A stretch of 64,000 nt of DNA from Sebaldella termitidis ATCC 33386 (GCF_000024405.1 NC_013517.1:2108001-2172000); one strand, 5' to 3'; positions 52,192 through 63,565 are shown, counted from the first letter of the stretch. The notes: a model not told the origin generated them from the letters alone. Program-made: numbers and translations.

Positions 52192-53088
52192 ATGTCTTAT
52201 TCTGCAAATGTAAAAAGTGAACTTTTTAATGTGCCAAATGAAAATAACAGTGAAAATCTGGCAGAGCTTTTAGGAATATTCATGGCTAAAAATTCCATAA
52301 AAGAAAATGAAATAAGATTAAGTACTGAAAATATAGCTTTGGCAAAAAGGGTATACTCTAATATGAAAAAAGCCGCAGGACTTACTATTCAGCTGAGATA
52401 CCTGACCAGCAAAAAGCTGGGAATTCATAAGGTATATGAAGTAATAATACCTTTTCAGAAAGGATATATTGAATTTTTGAAAAGTATTTTTGAATTCAAA
52501 AATCTCGAATCATCTATGAATGAAAATATATTCAAGGGTCTGATAAAGGGTTACTTTCTCAGCTGCGGATATATAAAATCCCCTGAAAAAGGCTACGCAC
52601 TGGACTTTTTTATAGATACTGAAGATGCAGCCACATTTTTGTACTATTTATTTAAAAAAATAGGAAAAAGAGTTTTTCAGGCTGATAAAAAGAATAAAAA
52701 TCTGGTATATATAAGAAATTCGGAAGATATACTGGATATATTGATTATAATAAATGCAGTATCTACATTTTTTAAATATGAAGATACAATCATAAATAAA
52801 GAAATCAGAAATAAAGTAAACAGAAATATGAACTGGGAGATAGCCAATGAAACCAGAAAAATCTCTACTTCGGAAAAACAGCTGAAAATGATCGAGAAAA
52901 TAGATGAGGCAGCAGGTCTGAATAATCTTTCCGATGTATTGCAGGAAACAGCCAGAATGAGAATTGAGAATCCTGACCTTTCACTTCAGGAACTGGCAGA
53001 TCTTATGAATATATCAAAATCGGGGATAAGAAACAGATTCAGACGTCTGACTGAATATTATGAAGAACTTATGGAAGATGAGAAATAA
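52192..53088 (+). CDS. whiA: DNA-binding protein WhiA
   Basis: The 298-residue protein has the WhiA build: an N-terminal LAGLIDADG-like domain (SYSANVKSELF, then GLIKGYFLSCGYI near residue 118) and a C-terminal helix-turn-helix (SLQELADLMNISKSGIRNRFRRL, about 265-288). WhiA controls sporulation in actinobacteria and influences division and chromosome segregation in Bacillus. Here it overlaps lpxK rather than the rapZ/yvcK genes usual in Firmicutes. GGAG lies before the ATG. Confidence 0.93.
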   Translation: MSYSANVKSELFNVPNENNSENLAELLGIFMAKNSIKENEIRLSTENIALAKRVYSNMKKAAGLTIQLRYLTSKKLGIHKVYEVIIPFQKGYIEFLKSIFEFKNLESSMNENIFKGLIKGYFLSCGYIKSPEKGYALDFFIDTEDAATFLYYLFKKIGKRVFQADKKNKNLVYIRNSEDILDILIIINAVSTFFKYEDTIINKEIRNKVNRNMNWEIANETRKISTSEKQLKMIEKIDEAAGLNNLSDVLQETARMRIENPDLSLQELADLMNISKSGIRNRFRRLTEYYEELMEDEK

Positions 53089-54067
53089 AATTCCGGGAAT
53101 GGTGGTACTTATGTACTTTTTATCGTTAATTTACGGACTGATAACAGGTATCAGAAATAAATTGTATGATTTTAATATTTTAAAGGCAAAAAAGGTGGAA
53201 AATACAACAATAATATGTGTAGGGAATATAACTGCGGGAGGAACAGGGAAAACACCGGCAGTTCAGTATTTTGCAAAAAAAATGCTTATGGAAAATAAAA
53301 AAGTTGCTGTATTGAGCAGAGGATATAACGGAAAAAGAAAAGAAGACCCCATGATTGTCAGGGATGAAAAAGAGATATATGCCACGGCTCTCGAAGCAGG
53401 AGACGAGACTTATCTTCATGCACTGAATCTGAAAATTCCCGTTGCAGTAGCCAAAGACCGTTATTCCGGTGCCAGGCTGCTTAAAGAAAAATATGATGTG
53501 GATGTAATAATATTAGATGACGGATATCAGCACAGAAAACTTTTCAGAGATAAAAATATCCTTTTAATAGATGCAACTAATCCCTTTGGTGGAAACCATC
53601 TGCTTCCCAAGGGAAGACTGCGTGAAAGTCTCGCAGGAATAAAAAGGGCAGATGAAATAATAATAACCAAAGTAAACTATACAGGAATGCAGGCGGCAGA
53701 GCCTGTGATAAAAAAGCTTGAAAAATACAACAAGCCTTTATTTCTTGCCGAGCATAAAGAAGATTACTTTTATAACCAGAAGCTTGAAAAATTTGATTTC
53801 AGTGTTATAAAAGATAAAAAAGTACTTTTATTTTCTTCTATTGCCAGTCCTGAAAATTTTAAAAAATCAATATTAAAGCTGGGGTCAGGTAAACTTGATG
53901 AAATAAAATTTTCAGATCATCATGTATATTCTGATGTGGAAATAGATGAAATTATAAGGGAAGCAAAGGATTATGACTTTGTTATTACCACAGAAAAAGA
54001 TATAGTAAAAATAAACAAAAATATTGAAAATCTTTTGATTTTGAAAATAAGTTTTAATATACTGTGA
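53060..54067 (+). CDS. lpxK: Tetraacyldisaccharide 4'-kinase
   Basis: LpxK phosphorylates the 4' position of the lipid A precursor at the inner membrane, which marks an organism with lipopolysaccharide. It has an N-terminal hydrophobic segment (YFLSLIYGLITGIRNKLYDF), the Walker A loop GNITAGGTGKTP (55-66), LSRGYNGK near 90 and ILDDGYQHRKL near 150. The ATG at 53060 lies inside whiA. Starts at 53078 and 53099 are also possible, and none has a clear ribosome site, so coupling to whiA is likely. Confidence 0.94.
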   Translation: MKNLWKMRNKIPGMVVLMYFLSLIYGLITGIRNKLYDFNILKAKKVENTTIICVGNITAGGTGKTPAVQYFAKKMLMENKKVAVLSRGYNGKRKEDPMIVRDEKEIYATALEAGDETYLHALNLKIPVAVAKDRYSGARLLKEKYDVDVIILDDGYQHRKLFRDKNILLIDATNPFGGNHLLPKGRLRESLAGIKRADEIIITKVNYTGMQAAEPVIKKLEKYNKPLFLAEHKEDYFYNQKLEKFDFSVIKDKKVLLFSSIASPENFKKSILKLGSGKLDEIKFSDHHVYSDVEIDEIIREAKDYDFVITTEKDIVKINKNIENLLILKISFNIL

Positions 54068-54079
54068 TACGGAGGTACA

Positions 54080-54780
54080 ATGAACATTAAAAATGAAAAT
54101 CTTCCTGAAAACTTTCATGAATTTGTGGAAAAATATCAGGGAAATTTTGAGAAAAGAAAATATTTTAAAATAAATCAGGATCTGAAAATCAGTGAAAAAG
54201 AACCGTCCTGGGTGCTTGAGCTTGCTTTTATTTATTACAATACCGGGGACAGCAGTATTCTTGATCTTGTAAATAATGAACTGGGCAAATGCTTTAAAGA
54301 TAAGATAAAAAAGATAGACAGGCTGTCAAAATACAGCATTCCTGAATTAAGTGACAAATTTTGGCGTGCACTTTTAAATAAAGACGGTATTCATACTATA
54401 AGACTTGGAAACGAGCTTTTTTTGAGAGACAGGGGACTGTTTCTGGAAATAGTTTATAAATATGCTTTTATATCCTCAGATGTGAATAAACTGATAAAGG
54501 TATTTTTATTTGAATTATTATGTGAAAAAGTAACATATAATATTGAATTTACTAAAAATCTGCTGAATTATTTTTCGAGCTCCGAACTGGAGTATATAAG
54601 ACATGATTCTGCGGAATATATGAGTTATTTTAATAAATACCGTGCAGACATACTGTATAGTGATATTTATAAAAAAAAGCAGGGAAAATACAGTATGAAC
54701 AGTCTGGAACTAAATCCGGGTACAGCTTTAAGTCCTGAAAAAGAAATAATATACGGATATCTGAAAAAAGAGGGATATTT

Positions 54781-54784
<4 letters not shown>
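54080..54784 (+). CDS. Protein of unknown function between lpxK and nadD
   Basis: The 234-residue protein is predicted soluble, with no signal peptide or obvious motif. Its charged and aromatic pattern suggests an all-helical fold (for example SSILDLVNNELGKCFKDKIKK and LIKVFLFELLCEKV). I do not recognise a family. GGAGG lies before the ATG. It overlaps nadD by four bases (ATGA), so it is part of the whiA-lpxK-nadD-serS run. Confidence 0.78.
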
Positions 54785-56630
<1,846 letters not shown>

Positions 56631-56729
56631 CATCAAATAACTATCCGGGGGGGAAGTTATATAAGACTGAAAAAAGAGTAATAAAATAATGGGGAAAAGT
56701 ATTCAAAAAATAAAAAGGACGGCGATAAA

Positions 56730-57431
56730 ATGAAAATATTTAAATCAGTGTTACTTTTGATGATTTTTTCAGGAATATGTATAATGGCAAAAACTGAGGT
56801 AAAAGTTCCTGAAATAAAAACAGAAACTGTATATATTAACGGAAATAAAAATTATGAGATAATAAAGCCGGTATTTACCAATAATGTGAAATTCAAGGCT
56901 GTAAATGATGAAATAAATAAACTGATTGATGTGGAAGCATTAAAAGAAGACGAGAAAGAAATCTGTGTCAATGATCCTGAAAGATGCGGGGATTATGTAG
57001 TATCAGTGGGTCCTGATTTGATTTATGCAGATAATAATGTAATTTCTTTTACAATAAACGGTTATCAGTATACCGGTGGTGCACATGGAGGAAGCTGGGT
57101 AACTGCTTTTCTTGTGAACAGAAAAACAGGAAAGATTATTACAGATACTTTAAAGACTAATAATAAAGCAATATTTAATAAAATACAAAAATATATTACA
57201 GACAATCCGGAAGGAATATTTTTTGAGGATAAATATACAGCGGAAGACCTGATGAATAATGCTGTAGTATATCAGTCAGATAAGGATACTATTGGGATAA
57301 TGTATATGAGCTATGCTGTAGCACCGTATGCAGCCGGTATGCCGGAATTTGAATATAATACCAAAACAAAAAAACTTTATTTTCTGGATAGTTATTCAGG
57401 AGAAAAAGTACAAAAAGTAGAAATAAAATAA
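56730..57431 (+). CDS. Secreted DUF3298/RsiV-like protein
   Basis: The 233-residue protein has a signal peptide (residues 1-20, ending IMA). A DUF4163-DUF3298 arrangement follows, with the motif YQYTGGAHGGSW near residue 112 and YAVAPYAAGMPEFEY near 193, as in the outer parts of RsiV-type anti-sigma factors and lysozyme-binding proteins. No anti-sigma domain is attached. Binding of lysozyme-like proteins is a possibility, not shown. A terminator follows. Confidence 0.76.
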   Translation: MKIFKSVLLLMIFSGICIMAKTEVKVPEIKTETVYINGNKNYEIIKPVFTNNVKFKAVNDEINKLIDVEALKEDEKEICVNDPERCGDYVVSVGPDLIYADNNVISFTINGYQYTGGAHGGSWVTAFLVNRKTGKIITDTLKTNNKAIFNKIQKYITDNPEGIFFEDKYTAEDLMNNAVVYQSDKDTIGIMYMSYAVAPYAAGMPEFEYNTKTKKLYFLDSYSGEKVQKVEIK

Positions 57432-57435
57432 CATA

Positions 57436-57475
57436 AAACCGATTCTGAATTTATTTTTATCAGAATCGGATTTTT
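57436..57475 (+). terminator. Terminator before fba
   Basis: CCGATTCTGA (57439-57448) pairs perfectly with TCAGAATCGG (57460-57469), followed by ATTTTTG. Confidence 0.88.
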
Positions 57476-57529
57476 GTATAAATATTTTAAAGTAAGATTT
57501 TCATTGTAAAATATAAGGTTTAGAAATGT

Positions 57530-57588
57530 TTTGACGAAGGTCAAAGTTGTTCAAGAATGTTGATTTTAAGGTGTAAATTTGTTATTAT
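57530..57588 (+). promoter_or_regulatory. fba promoter with upstream palindrome
   Basis: TTGATT (57560-57565) and TATTAT (57583-57588) are 17 bp apart. An inverted repeat TTTGAC (57530-57535) / GTCAAA (57540-57545) lies 14 bp upstream of the -35 box, where an activator could bind. Confidence 0.55.
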
Positions 57589-57618
57589 ATAAGTGAACAT
57601 ATTTTAGGAGGTATTAAA

Positions 57619-58596
57619 ATGAAGTATCATTACAAAGATTTAGGTTTAAGCAACACAAAGGAAATGTTTGAAAAAGCTAACAAAGAAGGATATTCAGTTC
57701 CTGCATTTAATTTTAACAACCTGGAACAGATACAGGGGATAATCGAAGCATGTGTGGAAACAGGATCACCTGTTATTTTACAGGTATCAAAAGGAGCAAG
57801 AAATTATATCGGAAAAGAAATGGTGCCTTTCTTAGCACAGGCAGCAGTAGCTTATGCAAGATCGAAAGGTTCTGACATACCAGTTGCCCTTCACCTTGAT
57901 CATGGTCCTGATTTTGAAACTTGTAAAGACTGTGTTGAATACGGATTCAGTTCTGTAATGATAGACGGTTCACATCATGCGTACGAAGAAAATATAGAAG
58001 AATCTAAAAAGGTAGCAGAATTTGCCCACAAGCATGATGTTACAGTAGAAGCAGAATTAGGAGTACTTGCAGGAGTAGAAGATGATGTAGTGGCAGATGC
58101 ACATATATATACACAGCCTGATGAAGTGGAAGACTTCGTAAAAAGAACAGGAGTAGATTCATTAGCTATAGCAATAGGAACTTCTCATGGAGCTCATAAA
58201 TTCAAACCTGGGGATAACCCTAAAATAAGACTGGATATTCTTGAAGAAATAGAAAAAAGAATACCCGGATTCCCTATAGTATTACATGGTTCTTCATCTG
58301 TACCTAAGCAGTTTGTTGATTTAATGAAACAGTACGGTGGAGAGATAGCAGATGCTATTGGTATACCTGATGAACAATTAAGACTTGCATCAAAATCAGC
58401 TGTTGCTAAGATCAACGTTGATACAGACGGAAGACTGGCTTTTACAGCAGGAATAAGAGAAGCTCTTGCTAAAAATCCTAAAGAATTCGACCCAAGAAAA
58501 TATCTTGAGCCTGGTAAAAATTATATGAAAGAATTCTATAAAGAAAAAATAAAAACAGTATTTGGTTCAGAAGGTGCTTATAAAAAAGGCGAATAA
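57619..58596 (+). CDS. fba: Class II fructose-bisphosphate aldolase
   Basis: This zinc aldolase cleaves fructose-1,6-bisphosphate to two triose phosphates. The 325-residue protein has the metal-binding HLDHGPDFETC near residue 92, SSVMIDGSHHAYEENI near 112, AELGVLAGVEDD near 145, and HGSSSVPKQF near 222. Codon use looks more biased than its neighbours, in line with high expression. AGGAGG lies before the ATG. Confidence 0.96.
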   Translation: MKYHYKDLGLSNTKEMFEKANKEGYSVPAFNFNNLEQIQGIIEACVETGSPVILQVSKGARNYIGKEMVPFLAQAAVAYARSKGSDIPVALHLDHGPDFETCKDCVEYGFSSVMIDGSHHAYEENIEESKKVAEFAHKHDVTVEAELGVLAGVEDDVVADAHIYTQPDEVEDFVKRTGVDSLAIAIGTSHGAHKFKPGDNPKIRLDILEEIEKRIPGFPIVLHGSSSVPKQFVDLMKQYGGEIADAIGIPDEQLRLASKSAVAKINVDTDGRLAFTAGIREALAKNPKEFDPRKYLEPGKNYMKEFYKEKIKTVFGSEGAYKKGE

Positions 58597-58626
58597 TAAA
58601 AGTTTTATATTATAGAATCAGGAATT

Positions 58627-58649
58627 GGGCTGCATAAGCGGCCTTTTTC
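58627..58649 (+). terminator. Terminator after fba
   Basis: GGGCTGC (58627-58633) pairs with GCGGCCT (58638-58644) with G-U pairs, followed by T5. Confidence 0.7.
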
Positions 58650-58805
58650 TTTACTGATAATTTTGGTAAATACAGACAGAATAAACTAATAAAGAAAAAG
58701 ATTTAAGACAACATAAATATTTAATATATTTTTTTAATATTAAAGTGAAAATCGAATTTTTATGTTATAATAATATAGATTAAAGTATATGGAAAGCAGG
58801 ATATT

Positions 58806-59354
58806 ATGGAAAATTATATGAAAATCTTCCTATTATTTCTTTTTTTGATACAGAGTGTCGGTTATGCTGAAATAAATGCCATAGAAGAAGAAATACTGGC
58901 TGATAACATAAGAAATTTTTATAAAGTAAGTGATGGTATATACAGATCGGCGCAGCCTGACAGAAAAAATATGGAGTTAATGGACATAATAGGTGTAAAA
59001 ACTGTGATAAATCTCAGAAGGTATCATTCTGACATGAATGAAGCTAAAAATACATCTCTAAAGCTGGAAAGAGTAAAAATGAATCCCGGGAAGATAAAAG
59101 ATGAAGATATAGCAGAAATACTCACACTCATAAAAAATTCAGACAAGCCGGTTTTGATACACTGCTGGCACGGAAGCGACAGGACTGGGGTAGTAGTTGC
59201 TATGTACAGAATAGTATTTGAAGGATTCAGCAAGGAAGAAGCCATAAAGGAACTCAGAGAGGAAAAATACGGACATCACGAAAATATTTACGGAAATATA
59301 GTAAAGTATATTCGTAATGTTGACGTAGAAAAACTAAAAACAAAAATTTTATAA
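58806..59354 (+). CDS. Exported dual-specificity/tyrosine phosphatase-like protein
   Basis: The 182-residue protein has a signal peptide (about residues 5-20, ending GYA), so it acts outside the cytoplasm. The phosphatase P-loop is complete: H119-C120-W-H-G-S-D-R126-T-G, with general-acid candidates among the preceding residues (NLRRYHSDMNEAKN near 70). This is the C-x5-R class of cysteine phosphatases, related to bacterial DSP-like proteins. The substrate (phosphotyrosine, phosphoinositide or other) is unknown. Confidence 0.82.
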   Translation: MENYMKIFLLFLFLIQSVGYAEINAIEEEILADNIRNFYKVSDGIYRSAQPDRKNMELMDIIGVKTVINLRRYHSDMNEAKNTSLKLERVKMNPGKIKDEDIAEILTLIKNSDKPVLIHCWHGSDRTGVVVAMYRIVFEGFSKEEAIKELREEKYGHHENIYGNIVKYIRNVDVEKLKTKIL

Positions 59355-59359
59355 AATTA

Positions 59360-59388
59360 TTGACAAAATCTATTTTTTTTATTATACT
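59360..59388 (+). promoter_or_regulatory. Promoter for pyrG
   Basis: TTGACA (59360-59365) and TATACT (59383-59388) are 17 bp apart. The promoter starts 6 bp after the phosphatase stop codon and gives a leader of about 140 nt. Confidence 0.75.
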
Positions 59389-59433
59389 TAATAATAACTA
59401 AGTAAAAAAAATTGTATATAAATTCAAAAAACT

Positions 59434-59472
59434 GACGAAATTAAAGTTAATTTTTTTTTTTCGTCTTTTTTA
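59434..59472 (+). terminator. Leader hairpin with T-run before pyrG (attenuator candidate)
   Basis: GACGAAA (59434-59440) pairs with TTTCGTC (59459-59465) and seven or more T follow. The inner segment AAATTAA/TTAATTT allows a second pairing. Because the pyrG promoter lies upstream, this terminator-like element sits inside the pyrG leader and could control it. It may also end read-through from the phosphatase gene. Confidence 0.6.
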
Positions 59473-59532
59473 TTTGTGTAAAATAAAGAATACATACTAT
59501 CAAACTATCAAATTAGAAAGGAATGGTTTCAA

Positions 59533-61134
59533 GTGGAGAAAAAGTACGTTTTTGTTACCGGAGGGGTAGTTTCGTCTTTAGGGAAAGGAATTACTGCGTC
59601 ATCATTGGGAAGATTGTTAAAAGAAAGGGGATACAAAGTAACAATACAAAAATTTGATCCGTACGTAAATGTTGATCCCGGAACAATGAGCCCGTATCAG
59701 CATGGTGAAGTTTTTGTAACAGAAGATGGTGCGGAAACAGACTTGGATTTGGGACATTATGAGAGATTCATAGATGAGGAGCTTACCAAATATAACAGTC
59801 TGACTACAGGAAGACTTATGTCAACTATTTTGAATAAAGAAAGAAGAGGGGAATATCTTGGAGCTACAGTCCAGTTCGTACCCCATGTTACAGATGAAAT
59901 AAAAGACTATATAAGAAAAGTATCATGTGCTAATGACTCTGATATAGTAATTACCGAAATCGGCGGTACAATCGGAGATATAGAAGGCGATACCTTTATA
60001 GAAGCAATAAGACAGTTCAAAAAAGATGCAGGCAGAGATAATGTAATTTATATCCATGTAACACTGCTTCCTTATATAAAGGCAGCAGGGGAACTGAAAA
60101 CCAAGCCTACGCAGCATAGTGTAAAAGTACTGAGAAGTCTGGGAATATCACCTGATATTATAGTAGTAAGAAGTGAACATCCTGTAGACGAGAATATTAA
60201 GAAAAAAGTTTCTTTATTTTGCGATATAGATGAAGAAGCGGTAATAGAAGCAAATGATGCAGATGTATTGTATGAAATTCCTCTTACAATGGAAAAACTA
60301 GGTCTGGCTGATGTTGCTTGTAAATATTTAAAGCTTGAAAATAAAAAACCTGATCTGGCAAAATGGACAGCCATGGTAAATAAGTATAAAAATCCTAAGA
60401 AGTGTGTAAAAGTAGCTGTAGTCGGAAAGTATGTGGAATTAAAAGACGCATATATAAGTATACATGAAGCTATAGAGCATGCAGGTTATAATCAGGATAC
60501 AAAGGTAAAGATTGATTATATTCAGTCGGAAGATTATGATACGGCAATTTTGGGAGAGTATGAAGGAATACTTGTACCCGGAGGCTTTGGAGACAGAGGA
60601 ATTGACGGTAAGCTAAATGCTATAAAATATGCCAGAGAAAATAATATTCCATATCTGGGTATCTGTCTTGGAATGCAGACAGCATGTATAGAATTCGCCA
60701 AAAATGTTCTTGGTCATGAAAATGCAACTTCTACAGAATTTGATAAAACTACTGATTATCCTATAATAAATCTTATGGAAGAGCAGGAAGATATAGTGGA
60801 TCTCGGAGGAACAATGAGATTGGGGACTTATCCATGCAAGCTGAAGAAAAACAGCAGAGCATATTCACTGTATAATTCTGAACTAATAAATGAGAGACAC
60901 AGACACAGATATGAATTTAACAATAAATACAGAGATGAGTTCGAAAATGCAGGAATGAAAATAACTGGAACTTCACCTGACGGAAAGTATGTAGAAGTGG
61001 TAGAATTAGAGGGACATCCGTTTTTTGTGGCATCACAGTATCATCCGGAATTCAAGAGCAGACCGGATAAACCGCATCCATTATTTTTCGGCTGGATAAA
61101 TGCAGTTTTGGAAAATAGTAAAAAGCAGATATAA
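59533..61134 (+). CDS. pyrG: CTP synthase
   Basis: PyrG makes CTP from UTP, ATP and glutamine. The 533-residue enzyme has the synthetase domain ([20 protein letters not shown] near residue 6, [17 protein letters not shown] near 48, [13 protein letters not shown] near 139). The glutaminase domain has its nucleophile C378 in YLGICLGMQ and HPEF near 511. The start is GTG, placed by AAAGGA at 59517-59522. The leader carries a terminator-like hairpin. Confidence 0.97.
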   Translation: MEKKYVFVTGGVVSSLGKGITASSLGRLLKERGYKVTIQKFDPYVNVDPGTMSPYQHGEVFVTEDGAETDLDLGHYERFIDEELTKYNSLTTGRLMSTILNKERRGEYLGATVQFVPHVTDEIKDYIRKVSCANDSDIVITEIGGTIGDIEGDTFIEAIRQFKKDAGRDNVIYIHVTLLPYIKAAGELKTKPTQHSVKVLRSLGISPDIIVVRSEHPVDENIKKKVSLFCDIDEEAVIEANDADVLYEIPLTMEKLGLADVACKYLKLENKKPDLAKWTAMVNKYKNPKKCVKVAVVGKYVELKDAYISIHEAIEHAGYNQDTKVKIDYIQSEDYDTAILGEYEGILVPGGFGDRGIDGKLNAIKYARENNIPYLGICLGMQTACIEFAKNVLGHENATSTEFDKTTDYPIINLMEEQEDIVDLGGTMRLGTYPCKLKKNSRAYSLYNSELINERHRHRYEFNNKYRDEFENAGMKITGTSPDGKYVEVVELEGHPFFVASQYHPEFKSRPDKPHPLFFGWINAVLENSKKQI

Positions 61135-61170
61135 ATTTTCAAAAAATAAATAATATAAAATATTTTACAG

Positions 61171-61198
61171 CCTGTTACACATTTGTGACAGGTTTTTT
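61171..61198 (+). terminator. Terminator after pyrG
   Basis: CCTGTTACA pairs with TGTGACAGG (one mismatch) around CATT, followed by T6. Confidence 0.85.
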
Positions 61199-61701
61199 AA
61201 TATTCAAGGCTTGAAAATATTGTAATATAAAGAATTTTTAGCTGTTAATTTTTTAATTATTATGCGCATAATAATTAAAATTAATGTTTTAATTTTTAAT
61301 TTTAATAAATGGAAATTAATCATATTGATTAATTTAAAATTTATAAAATGTATTTTTATATCATAAAACAGAATTCTCTGAAATGGCAGTCAGTATATTT
61401 TTAATTAATGAATACCGTTCATTTTTTTATTATAGCTGTGTAATTATTAATCACTATATTTCTTTATGCTTAACTCGTTTATGCCGCGTAAAATTATAAA
61501 TATATAAGGCTTTATACAGCTGAAAATAACAGGATATCAGAATATCGAGCTATAAAAGAATCATTTTTTTAATATATATTAATCTTAAAATAAAAAAAGT
61601 GAATTTAATATTATGACAAAAAAATCACAATATTTTAGACAGTAAGTAAATTTTTTTTTAATTATAAAAATTTTAATAGTAAATAAGCAGACACATTAAT
61701 A
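61199..61701. other. Long AT-rich non-coding stretch upstream of ptsH
   Basis: About 500 bp carry no reading frame of note on either strand and are even richer in A and T than the neighbouring gaps. A TTATGCGCATAA palindrome lies around 61260. No RNA family was recognised. It may hold regulatory sites for ptsH or be a decayed region. Confidence 0.5.
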
Positions 61702-61730
61702 TTGACAAAGTAAAATTTATATTGTAAAAT
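61702..61730 (+). promoter_or_regulatory. Promoter for ptsH
   Basis: TTGACA (61702-61707) and TAAAAT (61725-61730) are 17 bp apart, close to the gene and followed by the strong ribosome site AGGAGGAG. Confidence 0.7.
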
Positions 61731-61761
61731 CTTAGATATAAAAAAGCTCAAGGAGGAGAAT

Positions 61762-62022
61762 ATGGCAAGTAAAACAGTAACTATTACTAATCCTACAGGA
61801 TTACATACAAGACCAGGTGGAATTTTTGTATCTAAAGCAAAAGAATTTGAAAGTGATGTTTTTGTTGAACACGACGGAAAAAAGGTGAACGGAAAATCTC
61901 TGTTAAAGTTATTATCAATCGGAATCAAAAACGGTTCAGAAGTAACAGTAACAGCTGAAGGTTCTGACGCTGATCAGGCGGTAGAAACTTTAGGAGAATT
62001 ATTAGCAACTATAAGAGATTAA
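61762..62022 (+). CDS. ptsH: Phosphocarrier protein HPr
   Basis: HPr passes phosphate from enzyme I to the PTS EIIA proteins, such as SorF in this window. The 86-residue protein has the active-site H15 in GLHTRPGG and S46 in KVNGKSLLKLL, the position phosphorylated by HPr kinase in Firmicutes. The residues after S46 differ from the usual KSIMGVM, so kinase control is uncertain. A strong terminator follows at once, so ptsI is not in the same transcript, unlike in most bacteria. Confidence 0.95.
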   Translation: MASKTVTITNPTGLHTRPGGIFVSKAKEFESDVFVEHDGKKVNGKSLLKLLSIGIKNGSEVTVTAEGSDADQAVETLGELLATIRD

Positions 62023-62028
62023 TTTTTT

Positions 62029-62058
62029 ACACCCATTCTGTTTGTTTGGGTGTTTTTC
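62029..62058 (+). terminator. Terminator after ptsH
   Basis: ACACCCA (62029-62035) pairs with TGGGTGT (62047-62053), followed by T5. Confidence 0.87.
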
Positions 62059-62102
62059 TAACTATGTCGTATTTATTCACGGTTTTAATAAGGAAAAATA
62101 TA

Positions 62103-62193
62103 AGAATCCTGATATGCTCCTGATAAATTCAGAGTTTAAAGGATTCTGATAATCATATATATCAGCAGCAAAGTAATTTGCTGCTGTTTTTTT
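62103..62193 (+). ncRNA. Candidate small RNA: hairpin plus own terminator
   Basis: AGAATCCT (62103-62110) pairs with AGGATTCT (62140-62147). CAGCAGCAAA (62163-62172) then pairs with TTTGCTGCTG (62177-62186) and T7 follows. This second terminator cannot belong to ptsH, which already has one, and the next gene starts at 62306. It may be a small RNA or an extended ptsH 3' end. Confidence 0.4.
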
Positions 62194-62305
62194 AGCGTAA
62201 TATATTAAAGTGTGAAATAATTATATATATAAAATATATATGCAAAGGGTTTTAATTTTAAAAAAAGTTATGTATAATGAATAGTAGGAGAAAGGAGAAT
62301 CAATT

Positions 62306-63565
62306 ATGTTTTTTAAAAACCAATATCAGGAGATAAAAGAGATCGGTGAGAAAATTTTTAAAAATCCTGAGTTAGGGTATAAGGAATTTAAAACCAAAGA
62401 ATCAGTTATTGAATTTCTAAAAAAAGTAAATCCGGAAATAGAAATGGAATTTTTCAGTACTACCGGAATAAAAACTACTCTTGGAAGCGGGAAATCTGTC
62501 AATATGGCTTTTATTGGGGAGCTTGATGCAGTGTATGCCCCTTCGCACTGGTGTTCTGACAAGGAGAGCGGAGCAGCTCATAATTGCGGTCATCATACGC
62601 AAATAGCTATTACACTGGCATTATATAATTACTTTTATACAACAGGAGCATATAAAAATCTGGATTATACGCTAACCTTTATATTTATACCGGCAGAAGA
62701 GTATCTGGATCTGTCTTACAGGGAGAAGCTGCAGAAAGACGGAGTAATAAATTACTATGGCGGTAAACCTGAGGCTATGAGACTGGGTATTTTTGACGAT
62801 ATTGATATAGGTGTTTGTGTTCATGCAATAGGAGGATCTTTTACCGAAAGAACTTCCGAGATAAACTGCGACCTGGCAGGATTTCTTTATAAGAAATATA
62901 CTTTCAGGGGGAGTGCGTCACATGCAGGATTTGATCCTTTTTCCGGAAAAAATGCGTACAGTATGTCGAATATATTTCAGGTAGCTCTCGGACTTATGAG
63001 ACAGCAGCTGAAGGACAGCGAGCATGTAAGAATGAACCCTATTGTTATGGAGTCGGATATGTCAACTAATGTAATACCAAACTTTATAAAAGTAGGAACA
63101 GATTTGAGAACCAAAAGTGTAGAGTATATGAAAACAGTAGCAGACAGAATAGATAAAGCAGCAATGGGAAGTGCAATATGTCTTGACGGTGAGGTGGAAG
63201 CCGAAACACAGATGGGTTATCTTCCGTTTGTACAGGATCGTTATATAGGACAATTTGTAGTGGATGCCTTTACAGAGCAGAGTGAAATAAAAACTTTGTG
63301 GAATAATAAGTTTATCAGTGCTGCAGGGGATATCGGGGATCTTTCATTTATGGTTCCTTGTATACAGATAGGATACAGCGGATTTGCGGGTACAATACAC
63401 GGAGATGATTTTAAGGATGAAGATCCTGAAATGATTTATGAAATATTTCCGAGATTCGTAGCTAAGTCTCTGGAATATATGAGTGGAAAAATTGATAAAT
63501 CAAAGCTGTACAAAAAGAGTTTCAAAGAATATGAAGAATGTATAAATTCCATAGTAGGAAAATAA
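62306..63565 (+). CDS. M20-family amidohydrolase/peptidase
   Basis: The 419-residue metalloenzyme opens EIGEKIFKNPELGYKEFKTK and has FIGELDAVYAPSH near residue 72, the metal-binding AHNCGHH near 93 and FIPAEEYLDLSY near 132. It is only distantly like the M20 enzyme at 10391, for example with a Cys-rich region instead of DALP. The substrate is an N-acyl or dipeptide-like compound, not identified. The next gene is a DUF3100 membrane protein 35 nt downstream, which may supply substrate. AAAGGAG lies before the ATG. Confidence 0.85.
   Translation: MFFKNQYQEIKEIGEKIFKNPELGYKEFKTKESVIEFLKKVNPEIEMEFFSTTGIKTTLGSGKSVNMAFIGELDAVYAPSHWCSDKESGAAHNCGHHTQIAITLALYNYFYTTGAYKNLDYTLTFIFIPAEEYLDLSYREKLQKDGVINYYGGKPEAMRLGIFDDIDIGVCVHAIGGSFTERTSEINCDLAGFLYKKYTFRGSASHAGFDPFSGKNAYSMSNIFQVALGLMRQQLKDSEHVRMNPIVMESDMSTNVIPNFIKVGTDLRTKSVEYMKTVADRIDKAAMGSAICLDGEVEAETQMGYLPFVQDRYIGQFVVDAFTEQSEIKTLWNNKFISAAGDIGDLSFMVPCIQIGYSGFAGTIHGDDFKDEDPEMIYEIFPRFVAKSLEYMSGKIDKSKLYKKSFKEYEECINSIVGK

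Noticed and set aside
61200-61760. tRNA or other structured RNA in the long gap before ptsH
   Set aside because: No cloverleaf, GTTCRA box or stable GC stem was found on reading both strands.
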